64,000 bases of DNA from Pseudomonadota bacterium. GTDB taxonomy: Bacteria; Pseudomonadota; Gammaproteobacteria; Burkholderiales; Chitinibacteraceae. Shown here piece after piece: positions 47,510 to 55,793 of the stretch. The stretch's first letter is position 1. The number at the start of each line of letters is the position of its first letter. The notes below the pieces were generated by a model, which saw nothing but the letters and a program-made list of their open reading frames with translations, ran no database searches and had not been told where the DNA came from. Position numbers and translations under genes: made by a program. The stretch covers positions 62,001-126,000 of the forward strand of contig JAGTRM010000006.1 of the NCBI GenBank assembly GCA_018261735.1, written 5' to 3'.

Positions 47510-48535
47510 TCAGGACAGTTTTCCGACCGACTGCTCCAGCAAACCCCAAGCCTCGTCGCCGAATTTCTTGCGCCATTCGGTATAAAACCCGGATTGGCGC
47601 AGCGCGGCACGGAAGGTATCCGGCGCGGTGGCGTTGAACACCAGACCTTTCGCTTTCAGCTCGTTTTGCAGTGAATCATTCAGTGCGCGGATATCTTCAC
47701 GCTGCTTGAGGCCGGCATCATTGAAGGCATCGGACATAATCTTCTGCAGATCCGGCGGCAGGCTCTTCCATGCCCGGCCATTGACCACGAACCAGTAACC
47801 GTCCCAGATGTGATTGGTAAGCGAACAGTATTTCTGCACCTCATACATCTTGGCCGTCTGAATGATGGCCAGCGGGTTCTCCTGCGCATCGACGACCTTG
47901 GTCTGCAGCGCCAGGTAAACTTCGGAAAACTGCAAGCTGGCAGGGGCAGAGCCCAACGATTTGAACATCGAGATGCTCAGCGGGCTGACCGGGACGCGAA
48001 TCTTGAGGCCAGACAAATCCTGCGCTGAGGTAATCGGCCGATTACTGGAAGTGGTCTGACGGAAACCGTTGTCCCACATGCGCTCCAGCCCGTGCAGACC
48101 CACCTTTTCAAAGCCGGCCCGCACATGCGCGCCCAGCTTGCCGTCCATGGCAGCCCAAACCTGTTTGTAATCCGCGAAGGCAAAGCCAACTGCATTGATC
48201 GCGGCAACCGGAACCAGGGTCGCGATCACCAGTGCCGAGGGAGTGAACATCTCGATGCCGCCATTGCGAACCTGCGACAACATGTCGGTATCGCCGCCCA
48301 GCTGATTGTTCGGGAATATCTTGATTTCAAGGCGCCCTTTGGACTCTTTGAAAACCCGTGCTGCCGCCTCCTGAGAACGCACATTCAGCGGATGGGTCAC
48401 CGGCAGATTGTTGCCGTACTTGAACGAAAACTCCGGCGCAGCAGCGCTGGAAATACTGGGCAAAGATCCAAGAGCAGCAGCAACAGGCGTGGCGGCCAGA
48501 GAACGCAACAGAGCACGCCGGGAAGGATCGAACAT
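47510..48535 (-). CDS. TRAP transporter solute-binding protein (DctP family)
   Basis: A 341-aa periplasmic binding protein. The N-terminus SRRALLRSLAATPVAAALG has a twin-Arg, Tat-like motif ahead of the hydrophobic core. The mature part has NLPVTHPLNVRSQEAA and the conserved binding Arg region SGLKIRVPVSP, then NPLAIIQTAKMYEVQKY. Start at 48535 with AGGAGG ahead; a longer frame to 48607 is rejected. First gene of the operon, divergent from the DeoR-type regulator. The ligand is probably a C4 sugar acid by context. Confidence 0.93.
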   Translation of the reverse strand: MFDPSRRALLRSLAATPVAAALGSLPSISSAAAPEFSFKYGNNLPVTHPLNVRSQEAAARVFKESKGRLEIKIFPNNQLGGDTDMLSQVRNGGIEMFTPSALVIATLVPVAAINAVGFAFADYKQVWAAMDGKLGAHVRAGFEKVGLHGLERMWDNGFRQTTSSNRPITSAQDLSGLKIRVPVSPLSISMFKSLGSAPASLQFSEVYLALQTKVVDAQENPLAIIQTAKMYEVQKYCSLTNHIWDGYWFVVNGRAWKSLPPDLQKIMSDAFNDAGLKQREDIRALNDSLQNELKAKGLVFNATAPDTFRAALRQSGFYTEWRKKFGDEAWGLLEQSVGKLS

Positions 48536-48567
48536 GGCACTTCCTCCTATTTCTATATGAATAAACC

Positions 48568-48592
48568 CACACAAGTTGAAATGCCTTGTGTG
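48568..48592. promoter_or_regulatory. Inverted repeat in the dctP leader
   Basis: CACACAAG (48568-48575) and CTTGTGTG (48585-48592) are perfect 8-bp arms with a 9-nt spacer, 33-57 bp upstream of the dctP start. It could be an operator or a leader hairpin. Confidence 0.5.
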
Positions 48593-48699
48593 ATTTCTTT
48601 TTATCACTCAAGGCGATTATATTCAACCAAACACGGGAAAATATATTCATACACCCCCCAATATTTGCGCTAAATCAGAAAATAACCAGCAAAACAAGA

Positions 48700-48734
48700 A
48701 TGATTTCCTTTAAATGATGATCAAAACAAATCAT
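48700..48734. promoter_or_regulatory. Second inverted repeat in the divergent region
   Basis: ATGATTT (48700-48706) and AAATCAT (48728-48734) are perfect 7-bp arms 21 bp apart, with ATGATGATC between. It lies between the DeoR gene and the dctP operon, an AT-rich 286-bp control region. Confidence 0.4.
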
Positions 48735-48821
48735 ACTATGAGAAACCACGCCACTAATGCAGGCAGATCGCCCTTTTCAGCAGTCCTGCAGCCCGTAATC
48801 AATTGAAAGAAGAGAAATTTT

Positions 48822-49598
48822 GTGGATGTACCAAACGTGATCAGCCGGCAAGAACAGATTCTCGACTACCTCAAAGGCCGCAATTTGGCCACGGTGGATG
48901 ACATCGTCAGCGCGATTGGGGCCTCACCGGCCACCATTCGGCGCGATTTGATCAAACTTGATCAACAAGGCGCGATCAGCCGCACGCACGGCGGAGTAAC
49001 GCTCAATCGCTTTGTGCCAGCACAGCCCACGACACCAGAGAAACAATTCCGCAATCTGGCCGAAAAACGGGCGATCGCAGCCCTGGCCTGCGAGATGGTG
49101 AAACCCAACTATTCGGTGGTTCTTGATGCGGGCACCACCACACTGGAAACGGCGCGAATGCTGGTCGGACTCCCGCTGCGCGTATTCACCAGCGACCTGA
49201 ATATCGCCCTGCTCTTCGCCAGCTGCCCACAAATTGAAGTCACCCTCACCGGCGGCGTGGTCGACCACAACAGTCAATCCTGCGTGGGCGAACACGGCGG
49301 AGAGTTTCTGCGCAGCATTTACCCCGATATCGCCTTTGTCAGCGCCAATTGCTGGAGCCTGGATCGCGGCATTACCACGCCAACTGCCGAAAAGGCCTCA
49401 TTGAAAGCCTGCCTGGTTGCCAATGCGCGCCAGCGCGTACTGGTCGCCGACAGCAGCAAGTACGGCAGTTACGCGCTGTACCGCGCCCTGCCTCTTTCCG
49501 CGCTGACCACCGTCATTACCGACACAAACCTGCCCGCAGAAATCCGCCATTACCTGGAGCAACAAGCGTTCGAATTGAAACTGGCCACAGGAAAATAA
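48822..49598 (+). CDS. DeoR-family transcriptional regulator
   Basis: A 258-aa regulator. The N-terminal winged helix has ATVDDIVSAIGASPATIRRD and DQQGAISRTHGG. The C-terminal DeoR sensor domain has VVLDAGTTTLETA and later VLVADSSKYGSYAL, sites for phosphorylated sugar effectors. The GTG start at 48822 has AAGAGA ahead. It is divergent from the TRAP-Otn operon, so it probably represses that operon until a phosphorylated intermediate is present (inference). Confidence 0.92.
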   Translation: MDVPNVISRQEQILDYLKGRNLATVDDIVSAIGASPATIRRDLIKLDQQGAISRTHGGVTLNRFVPAQPTTPEKQFRNLAEKRAIAALACEMVKPNYSVVLDAGTTTLETARMLVGLPLRVFTSDLNIALLFASCPQIEVTLTGGVVDHNSQSCVGEHGGEFLRSIYPDIAFVSANCWSLDRGITTPTAEKASLKACLVANARQRVLVADSSKYGSYALYRALPLSALTTVITDTNLPAEIRHYLEQQAFELKLATGK

Positions 49599-49701
49599 CA
49601 GAGATTTATTTCGCCTCGCATGAAGCTTCCTGCGTCTTCATTCACGAAACCGTAACAAGCCTGCCGTAAGCTCGCCTCCGTTCCCGAAAACAGAGTGCAG
49701 C

Positions 49702-50235
49702 ATGGAAATGACCGTCGACTGGAATCACGCCATATTTTTCAAGACGGAAAAAGCGCTTGAAGAGCTGGCTGATCGCCGGCACGGCTTGCGCCCCAAGGCA
49801 CGGCAACTATTGGTAATGCTGGATGGCGAACGCACGCTCGGCGCGCTGACCCAACTGATTTCGGCCAAGGAACTGCGCCCACTGATCACGGAACTGCGCG
49901 ACAACCATTTCATCGGCAATCAGGCCCCTGCCTCCCCTCCGGCAACCGCAACAACTGTCACCGCTCCCGCCACACCTCCCGCCGTCCCCGAAGAAACTCC
50001 GCTCGATCCGGTACGGCTGACCCGTGCCAAGGCCTATCTGATCGAGATCAGCCAGCAACACCTGGGCCTGATGGCTGCCAAACTGCAGCAGGAAATTGCC
50101 ACCGCAAGCGACCACGCCAGCATGCGTGCGGCACTGGCCCACTGGAACATGGCGCTGCGCGAATCGCGCTCCGGCGCCAGCATTGCCAGTCAGTGCCTGC
50201 AACAGGCGCGCGAGCTACTCGGCCACACGGGCTGA
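49702..50235 (+). CDS. Unknown 177-aa protein
   Basis: I do not recognise this protein. It has an N-terminal segment with WNHAIFFKTEKALEELADRR and LLVMLDGERTLGALTQL, which looks like a small winged-helix or PilZ-neighbour domain. A Pro/Ala/Thr linker (about residues 72-100) follows, then a helical C-terminus. No signal peptide or TM. The ATG at 49702 is followed by a short M-E-M start. It is 116 bp ahead of murJ on the same strand; no clear operon. Confidence 0.6.
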   Translation: MEMTVDWNHAIFFKTEKALEELADRRHGLRPKARQLLVMLDGERTLGALTQLISAKELRPLITELRDNHFIGNQAPASPPATATTVTAPATPPAVPEETPLDPVRLTRAKAYLIEISQQHLGLMAAKLQQEIATASDHASMRAALAHWNMALRESRSGASIASQCLQQARELLGHTG

Positions 50236-50258
50236 GCGGCTCGGCGTAAACTACGCAC

Positions 50259-50274
50259 CTTCGGGATACCGAAG
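50259..50274 (+). other. Small hairpin between the unknown gene and murJ
   Basis: CTTCGG and CCGAAG pair around a GATA loop. No U-tract follows, so it is unlikely to be a terminator. Confidence 0.3.
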
Positions 50275-50351
50275 CAGATTCAGCTTCCCCGGTTTTTGCG
50301 ATTTTTTACGCCGCCATGGTGAGGCCACCTGCGGCAGGATTTCCACACCTT

Positions 50352-51887
50352 ATGAATCTTCTCAAAGCGCTCGCCCAGGTCAGCTCGATGACGCTGGTTT
50401 CCCGCGTTCTGGGCTTTGCCCGCGATGCCATCGTGGCGCGCATTTTTGGCGCGGGCTTTGCCACCGATGCCTTTTTTGTCGCCTTCAAGCTGCCCAACCT
50501 GCTGCGCCGCATCTTTGCCGAGGGCGCTTTTTCACAGGCGTTCGTGCCGATCCTGTCCGAATACCGCAGCCGCGAAGGCGAAGAGGCCACGCGCACGTTC
50601 GTGGCCGATGTCTGCGGCCTGCTGGCGCTGGCGCTGTTCGTGGTCAGCGCGCTCGGCATGATCGCCGCACCGGCAATCATCTGGATTTCCGCCCCCGGCT
50701 TTGCCAACACACCGGAAAAATTCGCGCTCACCGTCAGCCTGCTGCGCATCACCTTTCCCTACATCCTGTTCATCTCGCTCGCGTCCTTGGCCGGCTCGAT
50801 CCTGAATGCCTGGAACAAATTCTCGATCCCGGCGTTTGTGCCGACGCTGCTGAACATCTCCTTCATTGTCTTTGCCCTGTTCTTGGCGCCATATTTCCAT
50901 CCGCCGGTCCTGGCACTGGCCTGGGCCGTGGCCGTCGGCGGCGTGGCCCAGCTGGTGTTCCAGCTGCCGCACCTGAAGAAAATCGGCATGCTGGTGTGGC
51001 CGCGCCTGAACTTCAAGGATGCCGGCGTCTGGCGCGTGATGAAACAGATGGGACCGGCGATCCTGGGCGTGTCGGTCGGCCAGATCTCGCTGATCATCAA
51101 CACCATCTTTGCCTCGTTCCTGGTTTCCGGCAGCGTTTCATGGATGTACTACGCCGACCGCCTGATGGAATTCCCCACCGGCGTACTTGGCGTGGCACTC
51201 GGCACCATCCTGCTGCCGTCACTGTCGCGCAGCCACGCCAGCGATGACCATGCCGAATATTCGCGCCTGCTCGACTGGGGCCTGCGCCTGTGCCTGCTGC
51301 TGGCCCTGCCTTCGTCGGTGGCGCTCGCCGTGATCTCGCAACCGCTGATCGCCACCCTGTTCCAGTACGGCAAGTTCGGCGCACACGATGCGCTGATGAC
51401 GCAGCAGGCGCTGATCGCCTATTCGGTGGGCCTGCTCGGACTGATCCTGGTGAAAGTTTTGGCGCCGGGTTTTTACGCACGCCAGAACATCAAGACGCCG
51501 GTCAAGATCGCCCTGTTCACACTGGCCGCCACGCAGCTGATGAACCTCGCCTTTATCTGGCACCTGCGCCATGCCGGGTTGGCACTGGCCATCGGCCTCG
51601 GCGCCTGCACCAATGCCGGATTGCTCTATCGTCAGTTGCGCCGCCACGGCATCTACGCCCCCCTGCCCGGCTGGCGCAGTTTTCTGGCCAAGCTGCTGGC
51701 CGCAGTCGTTTTCATGGCGGCCATCCTGTGGGGCTTGATGCTGGTGATGCCTGCCTGGGATAGCGGCGGGATGGCGCTGCGCTGTCTGCGTCTTTCCGGA
51801 TTGGTAGGGGGCGGGATGCTGGCTTATTTCGGCATGCTGGCGCTGCTGGGCTTCCGGCCGCGTGATTTTTCCCGGCGCACGGCCTGA
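50352..51887 (+). CDS. murJ: Lipid II flippase MurJ
   Basis: A 511-aa inner-membrane protein with about fourteen TM helices that moves lipid II outward for peptidoglycan synthesis. The N-terminal [13 protein letters not shown] and [20 protein letters not shown] are the signature of MurJ (MviN). [18 protein letters not shown] and [17 protein letters not shown] follow. The start at 50352 is used; the ORF could be extended to 50316, but that part lacks family likeness. Confidence 0.96.
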   Translation: MNLLKALAQVSSMTLVSRVLGFARDAIVARIFGAGFATDAFFVAFKLPNLLRRIFAEGAFSQAFVPILSEYRSREGEEATRTFVADVCGLLALALFVVSALGMIAAPAIIWISAPGFANTPEKFALTVSLLRITFPYILFISLASLAGSILNAWNKFSIPAFVPTLLNISFIVFALFLAPYFHPPVLALAWAVAVGGVAQLVFQLPHLKKIGMLVWPRLNFKDAGVWRVMKQMGPAILGVSVGQISLIINTIFASFLVSGSVSWMYYADRLMEFPTGVLGVALGTILLPSLSRSHASDDHAEYSRLLDWGLRLCLLLALPSSVALAVISQPLIATLFQYGKFGAHDALMTQQALIAYSVGLLGLILVKVLAPGFYARQNIKTPVKIALFTLAATQLMNLAFIWHLRHAGLALAIGLGACTNAGLLYRQLRRHGIYAPLPGWRSFLAKLLAAVVFMAAILWGLMLVMPAWDSGGMALRCLRLSGLVGGGMLAYFGMLALLGFRPRDFSRRTA

Positions 51888-51954
51888 AGAATGGTTCTCA
51901 GCGTGGGGCGGCAAGAGTAAAATCGCGCCACCCTCCACGACACGGTCTCAAGCC

Positions 51955-53262
51955 ATGCACGCTCTCGCCCAACAACTGAATGCCACGCTGCAACAAGAAG
52001 CCGCCCCGGTTCTGGAAATGCTTTCCGAGCTGGGCCGCGCCATTTACTTCCCGAAGGAAGGCATCCTGTCGCAATCGGCGGAAGCCGGCCAGAAAGCCAA
52101 GAAATTCAATGCCACCATCGGCATCGCCACGGAAAAGGGCATTCCGATGCACCTGGGGCTGATCCAGGAAACCCTGTCGGCCTACGCGCCAAAAGACATC
52201 TATCCGTACGCCCCGCCCGCCGGCAAACCGGAACTGCGCACCGCCTGGCGCAGCAAAATGCTCAAGGACAATCCGAGCCTCGCCGGCAAGTCCTACGGCA
52301 ACCCGATCGTGACCAACGCGCTGACGCACGGCATCAGTATCGTTTCCGACCTGTTCGCCGAAGCCGGCACCCCGCTGATCGTGCCGGACAAGAACTGGGA
52401 AAACTACGAACTGACCTTCGGCGTGCGCCGTGGCGCCGAGATGGTGTACTTCGAGCTGTACGATGCGCGTGGCAAGTTCAACAGCACCGGCATGAAGGCC
52501 GCGCTGTTGGCGCAGCTCGCCGCCGGCAAGAAAAAGGCCGTGGTACTGCTCAACTTCCCGAACAACCCGACCGGTTACACCCCGACCGCAGCGGAAGGCG
52601 ATGAAATCGTCGCCGCGCTGAAGGAAGTCGCCGACGCCGGCCTCAAGCTCGTGGTCGTGACCGACGATGCCTACTTCGGCCTGTTCTTCGAGGACAGCCT
52701 GACCGAATCGCTGTTCGGCAAGCTGGCCGGCCTCTCGCCGAACCTGCTCGCGGTGAAGGTCGACGGCGCGACCAAGGAAGAATACGTCTGGGGCTTCCGC
52801 GTCGGTTTCATCACCTACGCCCACGCCTCCGAGAAAGTGCTGGCCGCGCTGGAACAAAAAACCATGGGCATCATCCGCGCCACGATCTCCAGCGGCCCGC
52901 ATCCGAGCCAGACCTTCGTGCTCAAGGCCCTGCAGGATCCGCGTTTCGAGGCCCAGTGCGCCGAGAAGCACGAGATCATGAAAGCCCGCGCCAACAAGGT
53001 GAAGGCGCTGCTCGATGCCGGCGACTTCGGCGATGCCTGGGATTACTACCCGTTCAATTCCGGCTACTTCATGTGCCTGAAGCTCAAGGGTGCCAACGCC
53101 GAAGCCGTACGCCAGCGCCTGTTGAACGAATACCAGATCGGTACCATCGCCCTGGGCGAAACCGATCTGCGCGTCGCGTTCTCCTGCCTGGAGCTGGAAC
53201 ACATCGACGAGCTGTACCAGACCGTCTACAAGGCGGTGAAGGATGTCCAGGCCGGCGCCTGA
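51955..53262 (+). CDS. Class I/II aminotransferase (PLP-dependent)
   Basis: A 435-aa fold-type I aminotransferase. It has LLNFPNNPTGYTPTA and the Asp region VVVTDDAYFGLFFEDS. The Lys expected to bind PLP is in VDGATKEEYVWGFRVGF. A few members of this group act on branched-chain or aromatic amino acids; the exact substrate cannot be read. The start at 51955 is chosen; a run-on upstream to 51862 belongs to murJ's tail region. It ends before a strong terminator. Confidence 0.88.
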   Translation: MHALAQQLNATLQQEAAPVLEMLSELGRAIYFPKEGILSQSAEAGQKAKKFNATIGIATEKGIPMHLGLIQETLSAYAPKDIYPYAPPAGKPELRTAWRSKMLKDNPSLAGKSYGNPIVTNALTHGISIVSDLFAEAGTPLIVPDKNWENYELTFGVRRGAEMVYFELYDARGKFNSTGMKAALLAQLAAGKKKAVVLLNFPNNPTGYTPTAAEGDEIVAALKEVADAGLKLVVVTDDAYFGLFFEDSLTESLFGKLAGLSPNLLAVKVDGATKEEYVWGFRVGFITYAHASEKVLAALEQKTMGIIRATISSGPHPSQTFVLKALQDPRFEAQCAEKHEIMKARANKVKALLDAGDFGDAWDYYPFNSGYFMCLKLKGANAEAVRQRLLNEYQIGTIALGETDLRVAFSCLELEHIDELYQTVYKAVKDVQAGA

Positions 53263-53277
53263 TTATTCGCTCCAATG

Positions 53278-53305
53278 AAAAACGGGCGCTGCGGCGCCCG
53301 TTTTT
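53278..53305. terminator. Strong bidirectional terminator
   Basis: AAAAACGGGCGC and GCGCCCGTTTTT form a perfect 12-bp stem with a TGCG loop. It lies after the aminotransferase and between convergent genes. Confidence 0.9.
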
Positions 53306-53345
53306 GTTGATCTCGCTGTCACGGCTTCGGTCTGCCGCCTCGGCA

Positions 53346-53960
53346 TCAGTGCGCCGAATGGACTGGCGAGGCCGTTTTCTGGCTGACCTGCTCTTGCTTA
53401 CCTGCGCCCTTCGCCACGCGCGCTGAATCCGCCTCAGGAGACGCTTTGGTGCGCCCCTGCAGACACGCCTTCCAGCTTTCATTGCCTTTGCCTGCCAGCA
53501 AGGTGCACTCCTCATTGCCAAAGCGTGCGTACTCGCGCGGCTTCGGCGCCGAAGCCGCCACCTTGGCCGGGGCAGCCTTTTGAGGAGGAATAGCCGCCTG
53601 GATTGATTCCACCTCGGACGCCTTGAGCGCCAAAGCGGCGTTCTCCACTTCAAGCTTGTGCTCCAGCTCTTCGATCTGGCGCTTCTGTTTTTCGATCACT
53701 TGCGCCAAGCCTTCGGCTTTGACCTCGAACAGTTTTTTTTGATCTTCAATTGCCGCCATCCGGGTCTTGAGCTGCAGTATCTGTTCGGCTACTTGCCTGC
53801 GTTCGAGCGCCTGCTTGGCTTTGCCCAGCCCAAAACCAATCAGCAGAAACACCAGCAGCCCGACGACCATACCGCCGATCATCAGCGGCAAGCGCAAACG
53901 CTGCATCAGCGTGGCTTTTCCCGGAGCAAGGTTATCCTCCGCATCTTTTGTTTCAGACAT
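53346..53960 (-). CDS. Unknown membrane protein with coiled coil
   Basis: A 204-aa protein of unknown function. Cytoplasmic N-terminus, one TM helix (LPLMIGGMVVGLLVFLLIGFG, about residues 24-44, of which GGMVVGLLVFLLI is the core), then a long coiled coil (about 50-115) and a Pro/Ala/Lys-rich tail containing two Cys (EECTLLAGKG and ACLQGR). The two Cys could form a disulfide in the periplasm. It lies 53 bp after the marC-like gene on the same strand. Confidence 0.7.
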   Translation of the reverse strand: MSETKDAEDNLAPGKATLMQRLRLPLMIGGMVVGLLVFLLIGFGLGKAKQALERRQVAEQILQLKTRMAAIEDQKKLFEVKAEGLAQVIEKQKRQIEELEHKLEVENAALALKASEVESIQAAIPPQKAAPAKVAASAPKPREYARFGNEECTLLAGKGNESWKACLQGRTKASPEADSARVAKGAGKQEQVSQKTASPVHSAH

Positions 53961-54013
53961 GCCTACCCTCCCCGTCTTCGCTTTTTATTCAATCAGCCTC
54001 GTCAGCACATTTC

Positions 54014-54628
54014 TCATTGCACCATTGCCTTGCTGACTTGCACTGCGTAGTTCTGGATACCGGACAGCAGCATCTCCACTGCAATAGCCGTCAGCACCAG
54101 ACCCATCAGGCGCTCGAAGGCCTTGGTCACCGGTTCACCCACCACCTGGCTGATGCGCTCTGCAGAAAGCAGCGTCAGGACGATCACCACCATCGTCACC
54201 GTCAAGGCGCCGAGAATCTCCGGCATTTTATCCGGTCCGCGCGCCACCAGCAGCAATACGGTAGCCAGCGCGGACGGGCCGGCGATCAGCGGAATGGCCA
54301 GCGGCACAATAAAAGGCTCTTTCTCCAGCGTTTCGCCCATGATGCCTTCCGGATGCGGAAAAATCATGCGCAGTGCGATCAAAAACAGCACCACGCCACC
54401 GGCAATACCCAGCGAGGTCTCGGAAAGATGCATGACCGACAGAAAGCCGCGGCCAAAAAACATGAACACCAGCAGCACCAGAAACGCCACGCTGGCTTCG
54501 CGCAGGATGACCTTGAGCTTGCGCTCGGGCGGCACGTTTTTCAGCAGAGAAACATAAACCGGGAACCCACCCAGCGGATCCGTCACCAATAGCAACAGGA
54601 TCGTGGTGGAGAGAAAAGAATTGCCCAT
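54014..54628 (-). CDS. MarC/YhgN-family inner-membrane protein
   Basis: A 204-aa protein with six TM helices of the MarC (UPF0056) family. It has LLLLVTDPLGGFPVYV near the start and GLVLTAIAVEMLLSGI near the end, with IPLIAGPSALATVLLL in the middle. Function unclear; MarC is not a proven antibiotic efflux pump. The ATG at 54628 follows AAGGACGACGT. The coiled-coil gene downstream may be co-transcribed. Confidence 0.9.
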   Translation of the reverse strand: MGNSFLSTTILLLLVTDPLGGFPVYVSLLKNVPPERKLKVILREASVAFLVLLVFMFFGRGFLSVMHLSETSLGIAGGVVLFLIALRMIFPHPEGIMGETLEKEPFIVPLAIPLIAGPSALATVLLLVARGPDKMPEILGALTVTMVVIVLTLLSAERISQVVGEPVTKAFERLMGLVLTAIAVEMLLSGIQNYAVQVSKAMVQ

Positions 54629-54751
54629 ACGTCGTCCTTGTTTCCTGTCCGGGAGCGTTGAAGTTCAACGCCCGTCCAGTCCTTGTATGGGCAAGGATGA
54701 TACCTCAAGGGGGAGTCTGGCCCATGGCGGGAAACCGCAATAGCGTAATTT

Positions 54752-55792
54752 TCAACGCGAAAAAGCGATCAGGTGATCCACTTCGAGCCGGATGCCAACT
54801 TCTTCACCGATCTGGTGATTGTGGTGGCTGGCCACCAGCGATAGCAGTTGCTGGCCGGAAGGCAGAATCAGGGTATAGAGGAATTCGGCGCCGCGAAATG
54901 CCTTGGCCAATACCCGGGCAGTTTGCTGGCCGGCCTCATCGAGCACCACATCGTCGGGCCGGATCAATACATCCAGCTGCCGCATTTCCGGATCCTCGGT
55001 GCAGCGGATGCCGGAAAGCGTGCCCAGCTCGGTGAGCACCACGCCCGCCGTATCCACTTCGGCCCGCAACCACTCTCCTTCCCCGACAAAGCTCGCCACA
55101 AAGCGATCCACCGGGCGATGGTACAGATCATACGGCGTGCTCCACTGGCGGATCTGCCCGGACTGCATCACGCCAACACGATCGGCCATGGCAAAAGCTT
55201 CGTGCTGGTCATGCGTGACCAGCAGCGCCGTGGTGCCGGCCGTTTTCAGAATCGCACGCACATCCTGCGCCAGTTTCTCGCGCAACTCGGCATCGAGATT
55301 GGAAAACGGTTCGTCCAGCAGCAGCAGCTTCGGTTCCGGCGCCAGCGCGCGCGCAAGGGCCGCGCGCTGTTGTTGCCCGCCGGAAAGCTCGTGCGGAAAA
55401 CGCTGCGCCATTGGCCCCAGCCCGACCAGCGCCAGCATTTCTGCCACACGCGCGGCCCGCCCTGCCTTGGTCATCGTGCTCAAGCCAAAACCGACGTTCG
55501 CCGCCACATCAAGGTGCGGAAACAGCGCGTAATCCTGAAACACCATGCCGATATGGCGCTGTTCCGGTGGCACGATCCGTCCGGCTTCGCTCACCACACG
55601 CCCCGCCAAGCTGATCGTGCCGTGTTGCGCCGGTTCAAAACCGGCCACCGCCCGCAATACCGTGGTCTTGCCACAGCCAGAGGCACCAAGCAAACAGCCG
55701 ATCTCGCCCGATTCGAGCTGCAAGGCCAAGTCACTTACGACCACGTGGTCGCCATACCGTACATTGAGTTGATCGATTTCCAGCAAAGCCAT
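54752..55792 (-). CDS. fbpC: Iron(III) ABC transporter ATP-binding protein
   Basis: A 346-aa ATPase. Walker A GASGCGKTT, signature LSGGQQQRAALARAL and Walker B LLLLDEPFSNLD are intact, with the switch His in VTHDQHE. The C-terminal TOBE-type domain (IRPDDVVLDEAG and PSGQQLLSL) is typical of FbpC/CysA-type ABC ATPases. It starts 1 bp after fbpB. With FbpA and FbpB it imports Fe3+. Confidence 0.92.
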   Translation of the reverse strand: MALLEIDQLNVRYGDHVVVSDLALQLESGEIGCLLGASGCGKTTVLRAVAGFEPAQHGTISLAGRVVSEAGRIVPPEQRHIGMVFQDYALFPHLDVAANVGFGLSTMTKAGRAARVAEMLALVGLGPMAQRFPHELSGGQQQRAALARALAPEPKLLLLDEPFSNLDAELREKLAQDVRAILKTAGTTALLVTHDQHEAFAMADRVGVMQSGQIRQWSTPYDLYHRPVDRFVASFVGEGEWLRAEVDTAGVVLTELGTLSGIRCTEDPEMRQLDVLIRPDDVVLDEAGQQTARVLAKAFRGAEFLYTLILPSGQQLLSLVASHHNHQIGEEVGIRLEVDHLIAFSR

Positions 55793-55793
55793 G

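Noticed and set aside
51898..53202. A 434-codon open frame antisense to the aminotransferase
   Set aside because: It is a composition shadow over a confident PLP enzyme.
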